Source of the DNA: Oscillospiraceae bacterium
Lineage (GTDB): Bacteria > Bacillota > Clostridia > Oscillospirales > Acutalibacteraceae
Reading direction: 5' to 3'
Assembly: GCA_029098185.1 (NCBI GenBank)
Contig: JAQXNV010000040.1
Location: forward strand, 1 to 64,000
Length of the DNA: 64,000 nucleotides
The notes under the pieces are model-generated. The model saw nothing but the letters and a program-made list of their open reading frames with translations. It made no database searches and was not told the origin of the DNA. Of this stretch, positions 18,819-29,087 are shown piece after piece. Made by a program: the position numbers and the translations under genes. Every line of letters starts with the position of its first letter. The stretch's first letter is position 1.

Positions 18819-19328
18819 ATGCAGCGACAATTTTATACGAAAATGGTGCGCGCCATCGCCGGCCACAAGACGTTTTCCAAATGGCTGGTGCGATTTTGCA
18901 ATTTTGCGCCGTGGATCACCATGGTGATTTTTGGGATCACGCTGGCCGTTTTGCTCATCACCTGGAATTTAAAATGGATCTTCTTTGCCATTGTGCCGGC
19001 GCTGTCCTTTTTGCTGGTGACGCTCCTTCGCAACGCCCTCAATCGGCCCCGTCCTTTCGAGCGGTTTTCTTATGAGCCGCTGCTGAAACACGGTTCCGGC
19101 AAATCGTTTCCCAGCCGGCACACAGCCTGCGCTGTGGCCATCGCCATGGCCTGCTGGTATCTTCACCCGGCCTTCGGCATTCCCATGATGGTGCTGGCCG
19201 CTGGCGTCGGCGTGTCGAGAGTGCTGACAGGACTGCATCACATCGTAGATGTGCTGGCCGGTGGCGCCATCAGCGTGGCACTGGGATTGCTGGGCTATCT
19301 GATCTTCGCCCCGATGTTTGGCCTGTAA
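18819..19328 (+). CDS. PAP2-family membrane phosphatase
   Basis: RNALNRPRPFERF...KSFPSRHTACAVAIA...GVSRVLTGLHHIVDVLAGGAIS (PAP2 motifs KxxxxxxRP, PSGH-like, SRxxxxxHxxxD). ATG 18819 after agaggtg. Confidence 0.9.
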   Translation: MQRQFYTKMVRAIAGHKTFSKWLVRFCNFAPWITMVIFGITLAVLLITWNLKWIFFAIVPALSFLLVTLLRNALNRPRPFERFSYEPLLKHGSGKSFPSRHTACAVAIAMACWYLHPAFGIPMMVLAAGVGVSRVLTGLHHIVDVLAGGAISVALGLLGYLIFAPMFGL

Positions 19329-19343
19329 ACGAAAATACGCACG

Positions 19344-19378
19344 AAAAAACTCCCCCGGAAAAACCGGAGGAGTTTTTT
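19344..19378. terminator. Bidirectional terminator between PAP2 and oadB
   Basis: aaaaaactcccccggaaaaaccggaggagtttttt. Confidence 0.85.
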
Positions 19379-19393
19379 ATTTGGCTATGTTGT

Positions 19394-20533
19394 TTACATA
19401 CCAACCATTGGGCCAAAGACAGCCAGAAGGAAGCCAGCCGCAACAGCGGAACCGATAACACCGGCAACGTTTGGACCCATGGCGTGCATCAGCAGGAAGT
19501 TGGAAGGATTATCCTTCTGACCAACAGTCTGGGATACACGGGCAGCCATCGGAACGGCGGAAACACCAGCGGAACCGATGAGGGGGTTGATCTTGCCCTT
19601 GGTGAGGATGCACATGAGCTTACCGAGCAGCAGGCCGCCGACGGTAGAGAAGGAGAATGCAAACAGACCGAGGATGATAACATAGATAGTTTGCAGGGAG
19701 AGGAAGGTCGTACCAACAGCCTTGGCACCAACGCACAGGCCCAGGAAGATGGTGACGATATTCATCAGTGCGTTCTGTGCGGTATCGGACAGACGGTCGG
19801 TGACGCCGCACTCCTTGAACAGGTTACCCAGCATCAGGCAGCCCAGCAGCGGTGCAACGGATGGCAGCAGCAGGGAAACGAACAGGGTAACGATGATTGG
19901 GAAGATGATCTTCTCTGTCTTGGAAACAACACGGAGCTGTTCCATTTTGATCTGACGCTCTTTCTTGGTGGTGAACAGCTTCATCAGCGGCGGCTGAATG
20001 ATTGGGATCAGCGCCATGTAAGAGTAAGCTGCCACAGCGATAGCAGGCATCAGGTGGTCGGCCAGTTTACCGGTCAGATAGATAGCGGTCGGGCCATCGG
20101 CGCCGCCGATGATACCGATAGAAGCAGCTTCTGGTCCGGTAAAGCCCAGAAGGACTGCGCCGATAAAGGCGACGTAAACACCAAACTGTGCCGCAGCGCC
20201 CAGGAACAGAGAGTTCGGGTTCGACAGCATAGGACCGAAGTCCGTCATGGCGCCGACGCCTAGGAAGATTAGACACGGGAAGATAGGTAGACCCTTTGTC
20301 AAAAAGTCTAGCAATCCGGTACCGCTGTGGTCTGGCGTGAGCAGGCCGGTCAGCGGCAGGTTTGCCAGCAGGATACCAAAGGCGATGGGGACCATCAGCA
20401 ATGGCTCAAACTTTCTGAAGATGCCCAGATACAACAGCAACAGAGCAATCAGCAGCATAACCGCTTCCTGCCAGGTGATGTTGGCAAATCCGGACTGCAT
20501 CCAGAGGTTATACAATGACTCAAGAATTGACAT
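19394..20533 (-). CDS. oadB: Na+-translocating decarboxylase beta subunit
   Basis: [52 protein letters not shown], typical multi-TM beta subunit. Confidence 0.94.
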   Translation of the reverse strand: MSILESLYNLWMQSGFANITWQEAVMLLIALLLLYLGIFRKFEPLLMVPIAFGILLANLPLTGLLTPDHSGTGLLDFLTKGLPIFPCLIFLGVGAMTDFGPMLSNPNSLFLGAAAQFGVYVAFIGAVLLGFTGPEAASIGIIGGADGPTAIYLTGKLADHLMPAIAVAAYSYMALIPIIQPPLMKLFTTKKERQIKMEQLRVVSKTEKIIFPIIVTLFVSLLLPSVAPLLGCLMLGNLFKECGVTDRLSDTAQNALMNIVTIFLGLCVGAKAVGTTFLSLQTIYVIILGLFAFSFSTVGGLLLGKLMCILTKGKINPLIGSAGVSAVPMAARVSQTVGQKDNPSNFLLMHAMGPNVAGVIGSAVAAGFLLAVFGPMVGM

Positions 20534-20549
20534 GGAAAAGATACCTCCT

Positions 20550-20939
20550 TTAGCTCAGAACGACGATCGGATCTCCGGTGTCGAGCTGAGCGCCCGGCTT
20601 CGCAACGATCTGCGCGACCGTGCCGTCTTTTGGAGCGAAGATTTCATTTTCCATTTTCATTGCCTCGAGGATCGCGATGAGGTCGCCGTTCTTAACAGCT
20701 TGACCCTGGGTGACGCAGATCTTGAGGATGACGCCTGGCATTGGAGATTCTACCGGATCTCCGCCGGCGATAGGAGCGGCAGCGGCCGGAGCAGCTGCGG
20801 GAGCGGCAGCAACTGGAGCGGCTGCCACGGGAGCGGCGGCTACGGGTGCCGGAGTATCCTGCACGCTGACCAGAATGGCCTCGCCTCTCTCCACTTCAAC
20901 CTCGTAGTCTTTTCCCTTGAGTGAAACCAAATATTTCAT
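20550..20939 (-). CDS. Biotin carboxyl carrier subunit of Na+-pumping decarboxylase
   Basis: Ala/Pro linker then [44 protein letters not shown] (biotinyl-Lys motif). Confidence 0.94.
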   Translation of the reverse strand: MKYLVSLKGKDYEVEVERGEAILVSVQDTPAPVAAAPVAAAPVAAAPAAAPAAAAPIAGGDPVESPMPGVILKICVTQGQAVKNGDLIAILEAMKMENEIFAPKDGTVAQIVAKPGAQLDTGDPIVVLS

Positions 20940-20962
20940 AACTAGAATTCCTCCGATATTGA

Positions 20963-21391
20963 TTACTTCGTAACTTCTTTAATGGACTTGAACCGAAGCT
21001 CGTTGAGCGGCGCATCCAGCTGGTCGGCCACAATGGCCATGATCATGGCGGCTGTAGCGTCGTCTACATCGTACAGCTTCACATCGCCGAGGGAACCATC
21101 TGCCACCTTCATGCCGGCTGGAATAGCCGGTTTGCTGTCAGCGGCAGGGGCTGCGGCAGGCGCGGCAGCAGGCGGCGCCTCCTTTTTCTTGGTACTGCCC
21201 TCGACAGCACGGACAACAGCGGAAAGAATACGAATAAAGATGTTCAGGATCAACAGGACGGCGAACACGATCGCAAAACCGATCAGGGCGTAAAGCAGCG
21301 CTTGACCGATGCTGATCTTAAAGCTGGGATCAGCCGTGTTCACCTTTCCGCCAACATCGGCGGCAGCTTGTAAAAGCGTAGGTACGAACAT
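20963..21391 (-). CDS. OadG-family gamma subunit (small membrane subunit)
   Basis: Single TM (ALLYALIGFAIVFAVLLILNIFIRILS) and Ala/Pro-rich tail; operon context. Confidence 0.85.
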   Translation of the reverse strand: MFVPTLLQAAADVGGKVNTADPSFKISIGQALLYALIGFAIVFAVLLILNIFIRILSAVVRAVEGSTKKKEAPPAAAPAAAPAADSKPAIPAGMKVADGSLGDVKLYDVDDATAAMIMAIVADQLDAPLNELRFKSIKEVTK

Positions 21392-21403
21392 ACAGGACCC
21401 TCC

Positions 21404-22786
21404 TTAGTCTTCCAGCTTGCGAATCTTGTAGCTAGCCTTGTTTTCTTCTTTTTCCTTGCGGTACTCAAAGAATTTCTCAGCGATCTGCGGGAAGGCGATG
21501 TAGGACAGAACGTCCTCATCGCATTTAGCCTTGTCGCCCAGCTCGGCCTTTGTCTTGTCAAAGATCGGCTCCAGGGTATCTGCAAAGCGGCAGGTGATCG
21601 GCTTCTCGTCACCGAGGATCTTCTTTTCCAGATCCTTGTTGACTTCGCCCGGTGCCTTGCCGTACTCGCCGCGGAAGTATGCCTTGACTTCCTTGCCGAC
21701 GCTCTTATAGCGCTCGCCCAGCAGCACGTTGGTAGCGGCCTGTACGCCGACCATCTGGCTGATCGGGGTGACCAGCGGCGGATAGCCCAGATCCTTCCGG
21801 ACGGCCGGGACTTCTGCCAGAACAGCGTCCAGTTTGTCGAGGGCGTTCTGTGCCTTGAGCTGTGCGATCAGGTTGGACAGCATACCGCCCGGTACCTGAT
21901 AGGTCAAAGCGTCAGCGTCGGTGGTGAGGACCTTTGGCTCCAGCAGACCGTCTGCCAGGTACTCGTCGCGGATAGGCTTGAAGAAGTCGTTGACTTCCTT
22001 GAGGACCTTGGTGTCCAGAGTGACCTCGTAGCCGAGCTGCTTGAGGGCATAGGCCAGAACCTCGGTAGAGGGCTGTGCGGTACCGCCGGACAGGCAGCAG
22101 GTAGCGGTGTCGATGACATCTGCGCCGGCCTCAACAGACTTGAGGATGGTCATGTAAGCCAGACCGGTGGTGCAGTGGGTGTGGACAACGACAGGGATCT
22201 TGACGGATTCCTTCAGGGCCTTCACCAGATCGTAAGCCTCTTGTGGGCTCATAACGCCGGCCATATCCTTTACGCAGATGGAGTCCACGCCCATCTCTTC
22301 CATCTGATGAGCGGTCTTTGCGTAGTTTTCCAGGGTATGTACGGGGCTGGTGGTGTAGGACAGAGCGCCGGAAGCGTGGGCGCCGCGCTTTTTGGTCTCA
22401 TCCACAGCGACTTCGATATTGCGCAGGTCGTTGAGCGCGTCGAAGATACGGACGAAGACGAGGCCGTTGCCTACAGAGTCCTGGACAAACTTGCGGACAT
22501 CGTCGTCTTGGGAGTGCTTGTAGCCGAGCAGGTTTTGGCCACGCAGGAGCATTTGCAGTTTGGTGTGCGGCATAGCCTCTTTGATCTTGCGCAGGCGCTC
22601 CCAGGGATCTTCGTTCAGGTAACGCAGACAGGAATCAAAAGTTGCGCCGCCCCAGCATTCCACGGAATAGTAGCCAGCTTTATCCATGGTCTCCAGGATC
22701 GGGGCAAACTTCTCGAAGGGAAGTCTGGTCGCGATCAAAGATTGGTTCGCATCACGAAGAACCGTTTCAGTGAAATTCACTTTCAT
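21404..22786 (-). CDS. oadA: Oxaloacetate decarboxylase alpha subunit (carboxyltransferase, lacking fused BCCP)
   Basis: ETVLRDANQSLIATRLPFEKFAPILETMDKAGYYSVECWGGATFDSCLRYLNEDPWERL... Confidence 0.94.
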   Translation of the reverse strand: MKVNFTETVLRDANQSLIATRLPFEKFAPILETMDKAGYYSVECWGGATFDSCLRYLNEDPWERLRKIKEAMPHTKLQMLLRGQNLLGYKHSQDDDVRKFVQDSVGNGLVFVRIFDALNDLRNIEVAVDETKKRGAHASGALSYTTSPVHTLENYAKTAHQMEEMGVDSICVKDMAGVMSPQEAYDLVKALKESVKIPVVVHTHCTTGLAYMTILKSVEAGADVIDTATCCLSGGTAQPSTEVLAYALKQLGYEVTLDTKVLKEVNDFFKPIRDEYLADGLLEPKVLTTDADALTYQVPGGMLSNLIAQLKAQNALDKLDAVLAEVPAVRKDLGYPPLVTPISQMVGVQAATNVLLGERYKSVGKEVKAYFRGEYGKAPGEVNKDLEKKILGDEKPITCRFADTLEPIFDKTKAELGDKAKCDEDVLSYIAFPQIAEKFFEYRKEKEENKASYKIRKLED

Positions 22787-23166
22787 AATGGTAAGAACCC
22801 CCTAATGTAGAATCTTTTGAAAAAAACAGCGGGAAAAATTAGGCAAATCCCACACAATTCTTCCAAAAGTTACGAAAATTTAACGAAGTCTTGAAAAAAT
22901 TCAAATCTTGTTCACATGTTATTTTACCATAAACACAGCGATAGTTAAAGTATTGTCAAAAAAAAAATATCACAAAAAATTCCATGTATTTTCTAAACAG
23001 AACAGATAAAATTCACAAATTTTTCATGAAATTGCGAAGATTCTCCTGCTCTATTGCAACAAATACGCAAAAACACCGCGATAGAGGTAAAAATACCCAG
23101 ATTTTTTCATCAGGAAAACCGCCCCCAGCAAACGGGTTCTCCAGTCCGATCCGGCGAAAAAAAGGC

Positions 23167-23195
23167 TTGCAATTTCCGGGAAGCTATAGTATAAT
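23167..23195 (+). promoter_or_regulatory. Sigma-A-type promoter of tRNA-Leu
   Basis: TTGCAA - 17 nt - TATAAT about 27 nt upstream of the tRNA. Confidence 0.8.
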
Positions 23196-23221
23196 AAAAA
23201 ACGTCGCAAAAAGCGCCATAT

Positions 23222-23306
23222 GCCGGTGTGATGGAATTGGCAGACGTGACAGACTCAAAATCTGTTGGGGCGACCCGTGTCGGTTCGAGTCCGACCACCG
23301 GTACCA
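23222..23306 (+). tRNA. tRNA-Leu (anticodon CAA), CCA encoded
   Basis: GCCGGTG acceptor/CACCGGT, anticodon stem ACAGA-CTCAAAA-TCTGT, long variable arm, GGTTCGAGTCC T-loop, 3' ACCA. Confidence 0.95.
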
Positions 23307-23344
23307 AACAAACCCTGGAGACCATGCGGTTTCCGGGGTTTTTC
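23307..23344 (+). terminator. Terminator after tRNA-Leu
   Basis: aaaccctgga...tccggggtttttc (one mismatch). Confidence 0.6.
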
Positions 23345-23384
23345 TTTTGCGCCGTGGATACGTTGGCGCCCTGCCCCAAACAGA

Positions 23385-23414
23385 AAGCAGACCGGATCCG
23401 GTCTGCTTTTTTGC
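23385..23414. terminator. Bidirectional terminator
   Basis: aaagcagaccggatccggtctgctttttt. Confidence 0.85.
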
Positions 23415-23419
23415 TGGTT

Positions 23420-24655
23420 TTAGGCGGGTAAGATAACGGTGATCCGAAAACGCTGTGGATCGGGCGCATCGGCATGGATTTTGCCGCCATGGGCGGTGAC
23501 GATAGCTTTTGCCAGAGACAGGCCGATGCCATGACCGCCCGTTTCCGAATTGCGGGAATGATCGGTACGATAAAAGCGGTCAAAGATGTGGATAAGGTCG
23601 TCTGAGGACATGGGCGTTTCGGTGCTGTTCTGCACGGTGATCCGGACAGATTTACTCTGCTTTTCCAGGGCGAAGGTGATGTTGGTACCGGTTGGGGCGT
23701 ACTTGAGGGCGTTTTCCATTAAAATAGAAAAGAGCTGACCGATGGCTTTGTCGTTGCCGTTGAGGGCTACCAGCGGTTCGATGGAACAGGTCACGGTTTT
23801 ATTTTGCTGCTCGGCCAGAGTTTGGAAGGGGCGGAGCGTTTCCTCGGCGACCTCCGAGAGCGGAAACTCGATCTTGGGTAAGGCATTGCCCGTTTCCTCC
23901 ATCCGGGCCAGCAGCACCAGGTCGTCGGTGAGGAGCCGGAGCCGTGTCGTCTGTTGGCGGATGTCCTCAAGGGATTCGTTTTCGCCCAGATCCATCTCCA
24001 GCAGATCGACATTGGCGCTGATGATGGTCAGCGGCGTTTTGATCTCGTGGCCGGCGTCGGTGATAAAGCGCTTTTGTTTTTCATAGCTTTCAGCAATGGG
24101 CCGGATGATCCGGCCGGCAAAGAACAGAATGACGCAGAACACGGCAGCGATACCGACTAGAGACATGGCCAGACTGGCGTAAAGAAAGGTGAAGAAGCTG
24201 TCCAGTTTCCGGCCGCAGTCCAGGAAGATGATCCGGGTTCCGGCATCGTCATCTGTCCGGAGAAAGCGGAATTGATCGGCAAACCCGCTGGTGGCGCCCC
24301 GCTCCAAAACGGACCGGGCGTAGTGGATAGCTGCTTCGGAATCCACTGCGGCGATTTTGCTGGTTTCTGAAAAGATCACATTGCCGCTGTCGTTGAGCAG
24401 CACGGAAAAGTATCGGGACTCATAGGGCAGCTCCGGGGACATACCGCGGGGAAAATCGTCTTTATGCTTTTCCGGCGCGCCGCTCTGGTCCGGAAAGCGG
24501 CCCTTATTTTGGGAAAGGAGGGACAAGGTGGTGTCGGCTTCGCTGGTAAGGGCGCTGTAGCTGATGAGATTCATGCCGGCCACGATGATGGCAAGCAGGA
24601 TGGTGAGCGCCGTCATGGACAGAGCGATGAGCCGGCGTTTTAATTTACGGATCAT
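23420..24655 (-). CDS. Sensor histidine kinase
   Basis: H-box FITDAGHEIKTPLTIISANVDLLEMD, N/G boxes (ILMENALKYA, GGHGIGLSLAKAIVTAHGG). Confidence 0.94.
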   Translation of the reverse strand: MIRKLKRRLIALSMTALTILLAIIVAGMNLISYSALTSEADTTLSLLSQNKGRFPDQSGAPEKHKDDFPRGMSPELPYESRYFSVLLNDSGNVIFSETSKIAAVDSEAAIHYARSVLERGATSGFADQFRFLRTDDDAGTRIIFLDCGRKLDSFFTFLYASLAMSLVGIAAVFCVILFFAGRIIRPIAESYEKQKRFITDAGHEIKTPLTIISANVDLLEMDLGENESLEDIRQQTTRLRLLTDDLVLLARMEETGNALPKIEFPLSEVAEETLRPFQTLAEQQNKTVTCSIEPLVALNGNDKAIGQLFSILMENALKYAPTGTNITFALEKQSKSVRITVQNSTETPMSSDDLIHIFDRFYRTDHSRNSETGGHGIGLSLAKAIVTAHGGKIHADAPDPQRFRITVILPA

Positions 24656-25320
24656 ACTTCCTCCAGAGAATAGCCGGCGTTACGGTAAGCCTTGATGGCG
24701 ATGTTGGCCTGTAATGCCGTCAATTTTTTGCGCAGGTAGGAGATGTACGCCCACACCACGTTGATTTCCACATCGCTGTCGTAGCCCCAGATCTTCTCCA
24801 GGAACCGCTCGGCGGACAGGATGCGATGGGGATTGGAAAGGAGCAGTTCCATCATCTGGAATTCCTTGTTGGCCAGGCGAAAGCTGCCGGTGGGGGAGGA
24901 CAGGGTAAAGGTAGTCCGGTCCAGGGCAATGTTCCCAAAAGACAATCTGTTGTCCAGCTCCCCCTGGGATCGGGTGATGGCGCGGATGGCAGCCAGCAGC
25001 TCTTTTGTTTCAAAGGGCTTTGTCAGATAGTAGTTGGCGCCGCTGTCCAGGCCCAGTACTTTGTCGTCCACTTCCGATTTGGCTGTCAGCATCAGCACCG
25101 GAATAGGGTTTCCGTTAGCCCGCAGCCGTTTTAGCACGGAGATGCCGTCGAGTTTAGGCATCATGATGTCCAATATGGCGGCGTCATAATTGCCCGATTC
25201 CAGATAGGCAATGGCGTCCTCGCCGTTGTGGACAGCGTCGGCGCAGTAGTGGCTTTTCTCCAATAATTTCACGATGGCCCGCGTTAAAGGTTTTTCGTCT
25301 TCCGCAAGTAAAATTCGCAT
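24652..25320 (-). CDS. OmpR/PhoB-family response regulator
   Basis: MRILLAEDEKPLTRAIVKLLEKSHY...AAILDIMMPKLDG...MLTAKSEVDDKVLGLDSGANYYLTKPF; winged-helix C-terminus; overlaps HK. Confidence 0.95.
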   Translation of the reverse strand: MRILLAEDEKPLTRAIVKLLEKSHYCADAVHNGEDAIAYLESGNYDAAILDIMMPKLDGISVLKRLRANGNPIPVLMLTAKSEVDDKVLGLDSGANYYLTKPFETKELLAAIRAITRSQGELDNRLSFGNIALDRTTFTLSSPTGSFRLANKEFQMMELLLSNPHRILSAERFLEKIWGYDSDVEINVVWAYISYLRKKLTALQANIAIKAYRNAGYSLEEV

Positions 25321-25548
25321 CTGTATCTTCCTTTCCGTCTTACCTGTATTTTAGCATAAGTCTTGTCCGTCTGCAAAGAGATTCTCGATCCTCTGCAGGC
25401 GGAATTTTTTTGGAAAACGGCTGGTATTTCCTTTTCCTTATTAAATAGTCTACAAAAGAGACCTTAAGCCGAATCAAAAAGTTGCTTTATTTTTTACTCC
25501 GCTTAAGCTTTGGCCCTTATCATAGCAAGTGAAAGGAGCGATCAAACA

Positions 25549-26298
25549 ATGACGTATCAAACTGTATTTCAGCGCTATGAGCTGAAATATTTCCTGACAC
25601 GACGCCAAAAGGAACGGGCCTTGCAGATCATGGCATCCCATATGGCGCCGGACCCCTTTGGGCGGACGACTGTTCGAAATCTTTATTTTGATACCGATGA
25701 TTACCGGATGATCCGCCACTCTATCGATAAACCGGTCTACAAGGAAAAGCTGCGGATCCGCAGTTACGAGAAATCAGCGCCTGACAGTACCGTCTTTGTG
25801 GAACTGAAAAAGAAATATCGGGATGTGGTGTATAAACGGCGGCTGCTGCTAGCAGAACACCAGGCGATGGCGTGGACCTGCGGGGAAAGCCATAGCGGTA
25901 AGGACAGCCAGATCGCCCGGGAGATCGACTACTGCCTGGGATTTTACAAGACGCTGCACCCGGTGGTGTTTCTGTCCTATGAGCGGGAAGCCTTTTTCGG
26001 GACAGAGGAGACCGATTTCCGGGTCACCTTCGACGAGCAGATCCTCTGCCGGCAGGAGGATCTATCGCTGACATCGCCGGTCTATGGTGCGATGCTGCTG
26101 CCAGAGGATACCGTGCTCATGGAACTAAAGTGCGCCGGCGGCATTCCCCTCTGGATGGTCCGTTTTCTCACATCGGAGCACATTTGCAAAACGTCCTTTT
26201 CTAAATATGGCACGGCTTATCAAAGGATGATCTTCCCCGATCTTTTCGGGCATTACCATCAAAAGGAGGCGATCTTTCATGTTAGAAACGCTGTTTAA
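25549..26298 (+). CDS. Polyphosphate polymerase/VTC-domain protein
   Basis: FQRYELKYFL, LYFDTDDY, KLRIRSY, VFVELKKKYRDVVYKRR, LMELKCAGGIPLWM. ATG at 25549 after gaaaggagcg. Confidence 0.88.
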   Translation: MTYQTVFQRYELKYFLTRRQKERALQIMASHMAPDPFGRTTVRNLYFDTDDYRMIRHSIDKPVYKEKLRIRSYEKSAPDSTVFVELKKKYRDVVYKRRLLLAEHQAMAWTCGESHSGKDSQIAREIDYCLGFYKTLHPVVFLSYEREAFFGTEETDFRVTFDEQILCRQEDLSLTSPVYGAMLLPEDTVLMELKCAGGIPLWMVRFLTSEHICKTSFSKYGTAYQRMIFPDLFGHYHQKEAIFHVRNAV

Positions 26299-26974
26299 CG
26301 GTGTCTTTGATGATAACGTTACGTCGGTCATCACCGTCGAGAAGTTTTTGCTCTGTCTCGGTATCGCCTTAGCGCTCGGCATCCTCATGGCCTTGACCTA
26401 TCTATTTCGGTCCCGCTACACAAAGAGCTTTCTCGTCACGCTGGCCCTGCTGCCGGCGGTGGTCTGTATCGTCATCATGCTGGTCAACGGCAACGTGGGC
26501 ACCGGCGTGGCGGTTGCCGGCGCTTTCAGTTTGGTGCGGTTTCGGTCAGTGCCCGGCTCGGCCAAGGAAATCTGTATGCTGTTCCTGGCCATGGGCGCAG
26601 GCCTCATCACCGGTATGGGCTATCTGGGTTTTGCGGTGCTGTTCACCATCATCCTGTGCGGGATGTTCCTGCTATATAACCATCTCGATTTCGGTGTGAA
26701 AAAGCGCAGACAGGTCTACCGGACGCTGACCATCACCATCCCGGAGGATCTCCATTATGGCGATGTGTTTGACGATATTTTCGCCCGGTATACCCGCTCC
26801 CACGAGCTGATCCGGGTCAAGACCCACAACATGGGCAGTATGTTCCGGCTGACATACCAGATCACCCTGCGGGATGGCGCTTTGGAAAAGGAACTGATCG
26901 ACCAATTGCGCTGCCGAAACGGCAATCTGGAGATCAGTATTTCCAACCAGGAATTGGCTTCATCAGAGCTTTAA
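26279..26974 (+). CDS. DUF4956 membrane protein
   Basis: TM segments with NGNVGTGVAVAGAFSLVRFRSVPGSAKEI; overlaps VTC gene. Confidence 0.87.
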   Translation: MLETLFNGVFDDNVTSVITVEKFLLCLGIALALGILMALTYLFRSRYTKSFLVTLALLPAVVCIVIMLVNGNVGTGVAVAGAFSLVRFRSVPGSAKEICMLFLAMGAGLITGMGYLGFAVLFTIILCGMFLLYNHLDFGVKKRRQVYRTLTITIPEDLHYGDVFDDIFARYTRSHELIRVKTHNMGSMFRLTYQITLRDGALEKELIDQLRCRNGNLEISISNQELASSEL

Positions 26975-26996
26975 TGCGTAACAGGAGGGATACACG

Positions 26997-28880
26997 ATGA
27001 AAAGAGTTTTTGTCATTGCCTGTTTGGCAGCGCTGTTGGTCAGCGCCGTCAGCGGCTGCGGCAGCCAGGAAATTACTGATAGCACAGTGATGGAGAGCAC
27101 ATCGGTAAATACCGAAAGCACCGCTGCCCTCACCACCGATAACGGCGAGATGTTCACCGACCGGGACTATGAGGTCGGCTATGAAGAAAGTACCAGCGCA
27201 GCTATCCGCATGGATAAAACCGCCATTACCTCCAGCGACGACAGTGTGCAGATCGACGGTACCACAGCGACGATCACCCAGGAAGGCACTTATCTTTTGT
27301 CCGGCACGTTAACGGACGGGCGGATCATCGTCAAAGTACCCGACACAGCTAAGGTGCATCTTGTCCTGGACGGCGTGCAGATCACCAGCAAAACGTCGGC
27401 GCCGCTGACGATCCTTACCGGAGATAAAGTTTTTGTCACCCTGGCAGAGCATTCTGAAAATACCCTGGAAAACGGCGGCACTTTCGAAATAGACAGCGAG
27501 GCTAACATTGATGGTGCCGTCTTTTCCAAGCAGGACCTGACCTTTAATGGAACCGGCAGTCTGACGGTCACATCGCCATCAGGCAACGGCATCGTCTGCA
27601 AGGACGATCTCGTTTTCACCAGCGGCACATATACGATTTCCAGCGCTTCCCATGGTCTCGACGTTAACGACAGCGTCCGCATCGCAAATGCAGCGCTGAC
27701 CATTACCGCCGGTAAGGACGGCATCCACGCAGAGAACACCGATGATGCTGATCTGGGCTTTTTCTACATGGCCAGCGGTAAACTGAATATCACCGCAGAA
27801 GGCGATGGCGTCAGCAGTGAAGCCTATTTGCAGCTCGAGGGCGGCACGGTACAGGTCATCGCTGGAGGCGGCAGTGAAAACGGCGATAAAGCGTCGTCGG
27901 GCAGCTACGGGCAATTTATGGGCGGCACCCCTAAGCCGCAAGCGCCGGATGCAACGACTACGGAGACGGCGAAGAACATGGCTGCGGGAGGCGCCGAGGG
28001 AGAAACCGACACAAGCACAAACGACAGCTCCAGCATGAAAGGGCTGAAGTCTACCGGAAGATTGGTGATCTCCGGCGGTGAGGTGACGGTCAACGCAGCC
28101 GATGACGCCATCCATTCCAATAGCGATATGACGATTGACGGCGGCACGTTGACGCTTTCTACCGGCGATGACGGTATCCACAGCGACGATTCTTTGACCG
28201 TCACCGACGGCACCATCGTTATTGATGAAAGCTACGAGGGGTTAGAAGCCACCGACCTGACGATTTCCGGCGGTACGCTTACGATAAAAGCCACCGACGA
28301 CGGCCTAAATGCTGCCGGCGGAACAGATGAAAGCGGCGTCATCGGCGGTCGGGACGCAGCCTTTCCTGGCAAAGGTGGAATGAGCAGCGGCAACGGCAGT
28401 CTGACCATTACGGGCGGCAGCGTGGCCATTACAGCCGACGGCGACTGTATCGATGCCAACGGTTCTCTCACCATTACCGGCGGCGATGTCACTGTATCCG
28501 GCGCCAACCAGGGCGACACATCGATCCTGGATTTTGACACCACCGGCACCATCAGCGGCGGCACATTCCTGGGCACAGGCGCTTCCTCTATGACTCAGAA
28601 CTTCAGCGATACCTCTACCCAGGGCGTGATCTTGCTGTCTACCGGCAACCAGGCAGCAGGGACGAAGATCACCCTCACCGATGATAGCGGCAAGACCATT
28701 ATTTCCACAACGGCCCAGCGGGATTTCCCCTGCGTCATCCTCAGCGATAAAGCTATCGTCAGCGGAAAAACGTACACGTTAACGATCGGGGAAGAGGAAA
28801 CATCCATCACCATGGACAGTACGGTTTATGGCGCGGGAAACACCGGGATGATGGGCGGTGGAAAAGGAATGCGCCGATAA
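26997..28880 (+). CDS. Lipoprotein with DUF4353/carbohydrate-binding beta-helix-like repeats
   Basis: Lipobox (LLVSAVSGCGS); repeats such as DDGIHSDDSLTVTDGTIVIDESYEGLEATDLTISGGTLTIKATDDGLNAAGG. Confidence 0.87.
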   Translation: MKRVFVIACLAALLVSAVSGCGSQEITDSTVMESTSVNTESTAALTTDNGEMFTDRDYEVGYEESTSAAIRMDKTAITSSDDSVQIDGTTATITQEGTYLLSGTLTDGRIIVKVPDTAKVHLVLDGVQITSKTSAPLTILTGDKVFVTLAEHSENTLENGGTFEIDSEANIDGAVFSKQDLTFNGTGSLTVTSPSGNGIVCKDDLVFTSGTYTISSASHGLDVNDSVRIANAALTITAGKDGIHAENTDDADLGFFYMASGKLNITAEGDGVSSEAYLQLEGGTVQVIAGGGSENGDKASSGSYGQFMGGTPKPQAPDATTTETAKNMAAGGAEGETDTSTNDSSSMKGLKSTGRLVISGGEVTVNAADDAIHSNSDMTIDGGTLTLSTGDDGIHSDDSLTVTDGTIVIDESYEGLEATDLTISGGTLTIKATDDGLNAAGGTDESGVIGGRDAAFPGKGGMSSGNGSLTITGGSVAITADGDCIDANGSLTITGGDVTVSGANQGDTSILDFDTTGTISGGTFLGTGASSMTQNFSDTSTQGVILLSTGNQAAGTKITLTDDSGKTIISTTAQRDFPCVILSDKAIVSGKTYTLTIGEEETSITMDSTVYGAGNTGMMGGGKGMRR

Positions 28881-29087
28881 AGGGTGTGCATAATTTTATC
28901 GGTTTTATCGATACAGCAGAAAAGATGCTCCTTGATAAGCCTTTTGCTTTTTGCGGAGAGGCCCCCTGTATATTTTGCGGCTGATAGACAAATGTTTGAT
29001 CCAGCGATAATGGGCTGTAGATAGGACTTGCCAGAAGCGCTAGAATATGGTAGGATAGAAGCTAGAACAATCAGGGGAGGGCGAATT

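Noticed and set aside
20710-20907. Gly/Ala-rich ORF (GAAAAGAAAGAAATGAAATG...)
   Set aside because: Antisense reading of the Ala/Pro linker repeats in the BCCP gene.
22984-23436. ORFs spanning the tRNA-Leu region (also 23110-23583 on the minus strand)
   Set aside because: They overlap the tRNA, its promoter and terminators; translations look non-coding.
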